In this document: piece after piece, positions 5,988-6,181 of the stretch
Numbering within the stretch: position 1 is the first letter of the stretch
Layout of the letters: each line of letters starts with the position of its first letter
DNA from: Kiritimatiellia bacterium
GTDB lineage: Bacteria > Verrucomicrobiota > Kiritimatiellia > RFP12 > DVOR01
DNA length: 6,181 nucleotides
Direction of reading: 5' to 3'
Assembly: GCA_017457555.1 (NCBI GenBank)
Contig: JAFTHG010000225.1
Span: 1 to 6,181 of the forward strand
Notes under the pieces: generated by a model
Databases searched by the model: none
What the model saw: the letters and a program-made list of their open reading frames with translations, nothing else
What the model was told of the DNA's origin: nothing
Made by a program: the position numbers and the translations under genes

Positions 5988-6017
5988 AGTAAACCACAAA
6001 CGATGAAGGTTTGTCAA
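5988..6017 (-). promoter_or_regulatory. Sigma70-type promoter reading leftward
   Basis: On the minus strand a perfect -35 TTGACA (6017-6012) is followed by an 18-bp spacer and TTTACT (5993-5988). A TG one base before the -10 gives it the extended form. It is the best promoter in the window and points at the 3' end of the portal-nuclease gene. Confidence 0.65.
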
Positions 6018-6026
6018 TGAAAAAGG

Positions 6027-6172
6027 ATGAAAAAAGTCAGATTGAATATTGCACAATATAACCGCGAGGGTAAGAAGAGTGACTTTCAGAGGAAAGAATG
6101 CCGAAAAGGAAAGAAGAAGGCTTATCATCCTACGCCCCCCGGGGGGCGACGCGCCAAAATGAAAAAAGTCAG
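6027..6172. repeat. Direct repeat ATGAAAAAAGTCAG, two copies
   Basis: The 14-bp sequence occurs at 6027-6040 and 6159-6172, exactly 132 bp apart. Both copies are in the same reading frame (44 codons apart). Part of it is low complexity (six A), which raises the odds of chance. A duplication or an element end are alternatives. Confidence 0.5.
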
Positions 6173-6181
6173 CAATTCCGC
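6027..6181 (+). CDS. Doubtful Lys/Arg-rich open frame running off the right edge
   Basis: From ATG 6027 the frame stays open for 51 codons to the window end. It begins MKKVRLNIAQYNREGKK and is very rich in Lys and Arg. It passes through the 16-bp palindrome at 6133-6148 (as PPGG) and reaches a second in-frame MKKVS at 6159 that copies its own start. No ribosome site is properly spaced for either ATG: AAAAGG directly abuts the first. It may be a chance frame, or a basic protein whose body lies outside the window. I give it little weight. Confidence 0.2.
   Translation, partial: MKKVRLNIAQYNREGKKSDFQRKECRKGKKKAYHPTPPGGRRAKMKKVSNS
6133..6148. repeat. Perfect 16-bp GC palindrome
   Basis: CGCCCCCC is followed immediately by GGGGGGCG with no spacer. 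It resembles in composition the hairpin arms in the portal linker at 4948-5014 and stands out from its AT-rich surroundings. A dispersed repeat unit is the likely explanation. It lacks a T tract, so it is not an obvious terminator. Confidence 0.6.

Overview
The window carries a short run of tailed-phage packaging genes of the Mu gp28/gp29 type. It lies beside a chromosome-like secreted-protein gene and a repeat-rich non-coding region. The organism cannot be named from the sequence. The secreted protein at the left edge, the gene style and the GC-rich dispersed palindromes remind me of bacteria of the Planctomycetes-Verrucomicrobia-Chlamydiae group (for example Lentisphaerae or Kiritimatiellae). 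That is only an impression.

Layout. Bases 1-1167 (minus strand) encode an exported protein of at least 389 residues that runs off the left edge. Bases 1168-2027 hold no convincing gene. From left to right this gap has the promoter and ribosome binding site of the minus gene, a T-rich stretch, and then a set of related motifs (consensus about GTCRCTGAAAT) sitting on an exact 22-bp lattice. The lattice is interleaved with copies of TTATCAACA, one mismatch from the DnaA box. Next come a purine-rich block of direct repeats and a hairpin that could be a terminator. The region looks like an iteron-type replication origin or a multi-site operator. Genes point away from it on both sides.

Bases 2028-5886 are a tightly coupled plus-strand operon: a small phage protein of unknown function, an apparently complete large terminase, and a portal protein (DUF935/Mu gp29 type). 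The intergenic steps are 2 bp and then a 4-bp ATGA overlap. The portal is 717 residues against roughly 500 for the family. Its extra C-terminus holds a proline-rich linker written by GC-rich hairpin repeats, a Cys/His motif, and an AT-rich terminal domain resembling the phage BECR-fold (barnase/EndoU/colicin E5-D/RelE-like) nuclease toxins. Terminase and portal would act together at the capsid vertex during DNA packaging. The fused nuclease would be an effector built into the particle or released in the cell.

Bases 5887-6181 hold no clear gene on the plus strand. On the minus strand there is a complete small transcription unit: a good sigma70-type promoter, about 130 nt with an 11-bp interrupted hairpin, and an intrinsic terminator whose stem lies inside the last codons of the portal-nuclease gene. 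I read this as a candidate small RNA antisense to the 3' end of the toxin-bearing gene. The right edge has a 14-bp direct repeat, a 16-bp perfect palindrome and a Lys/Arg-rich open frame that may be only chance.
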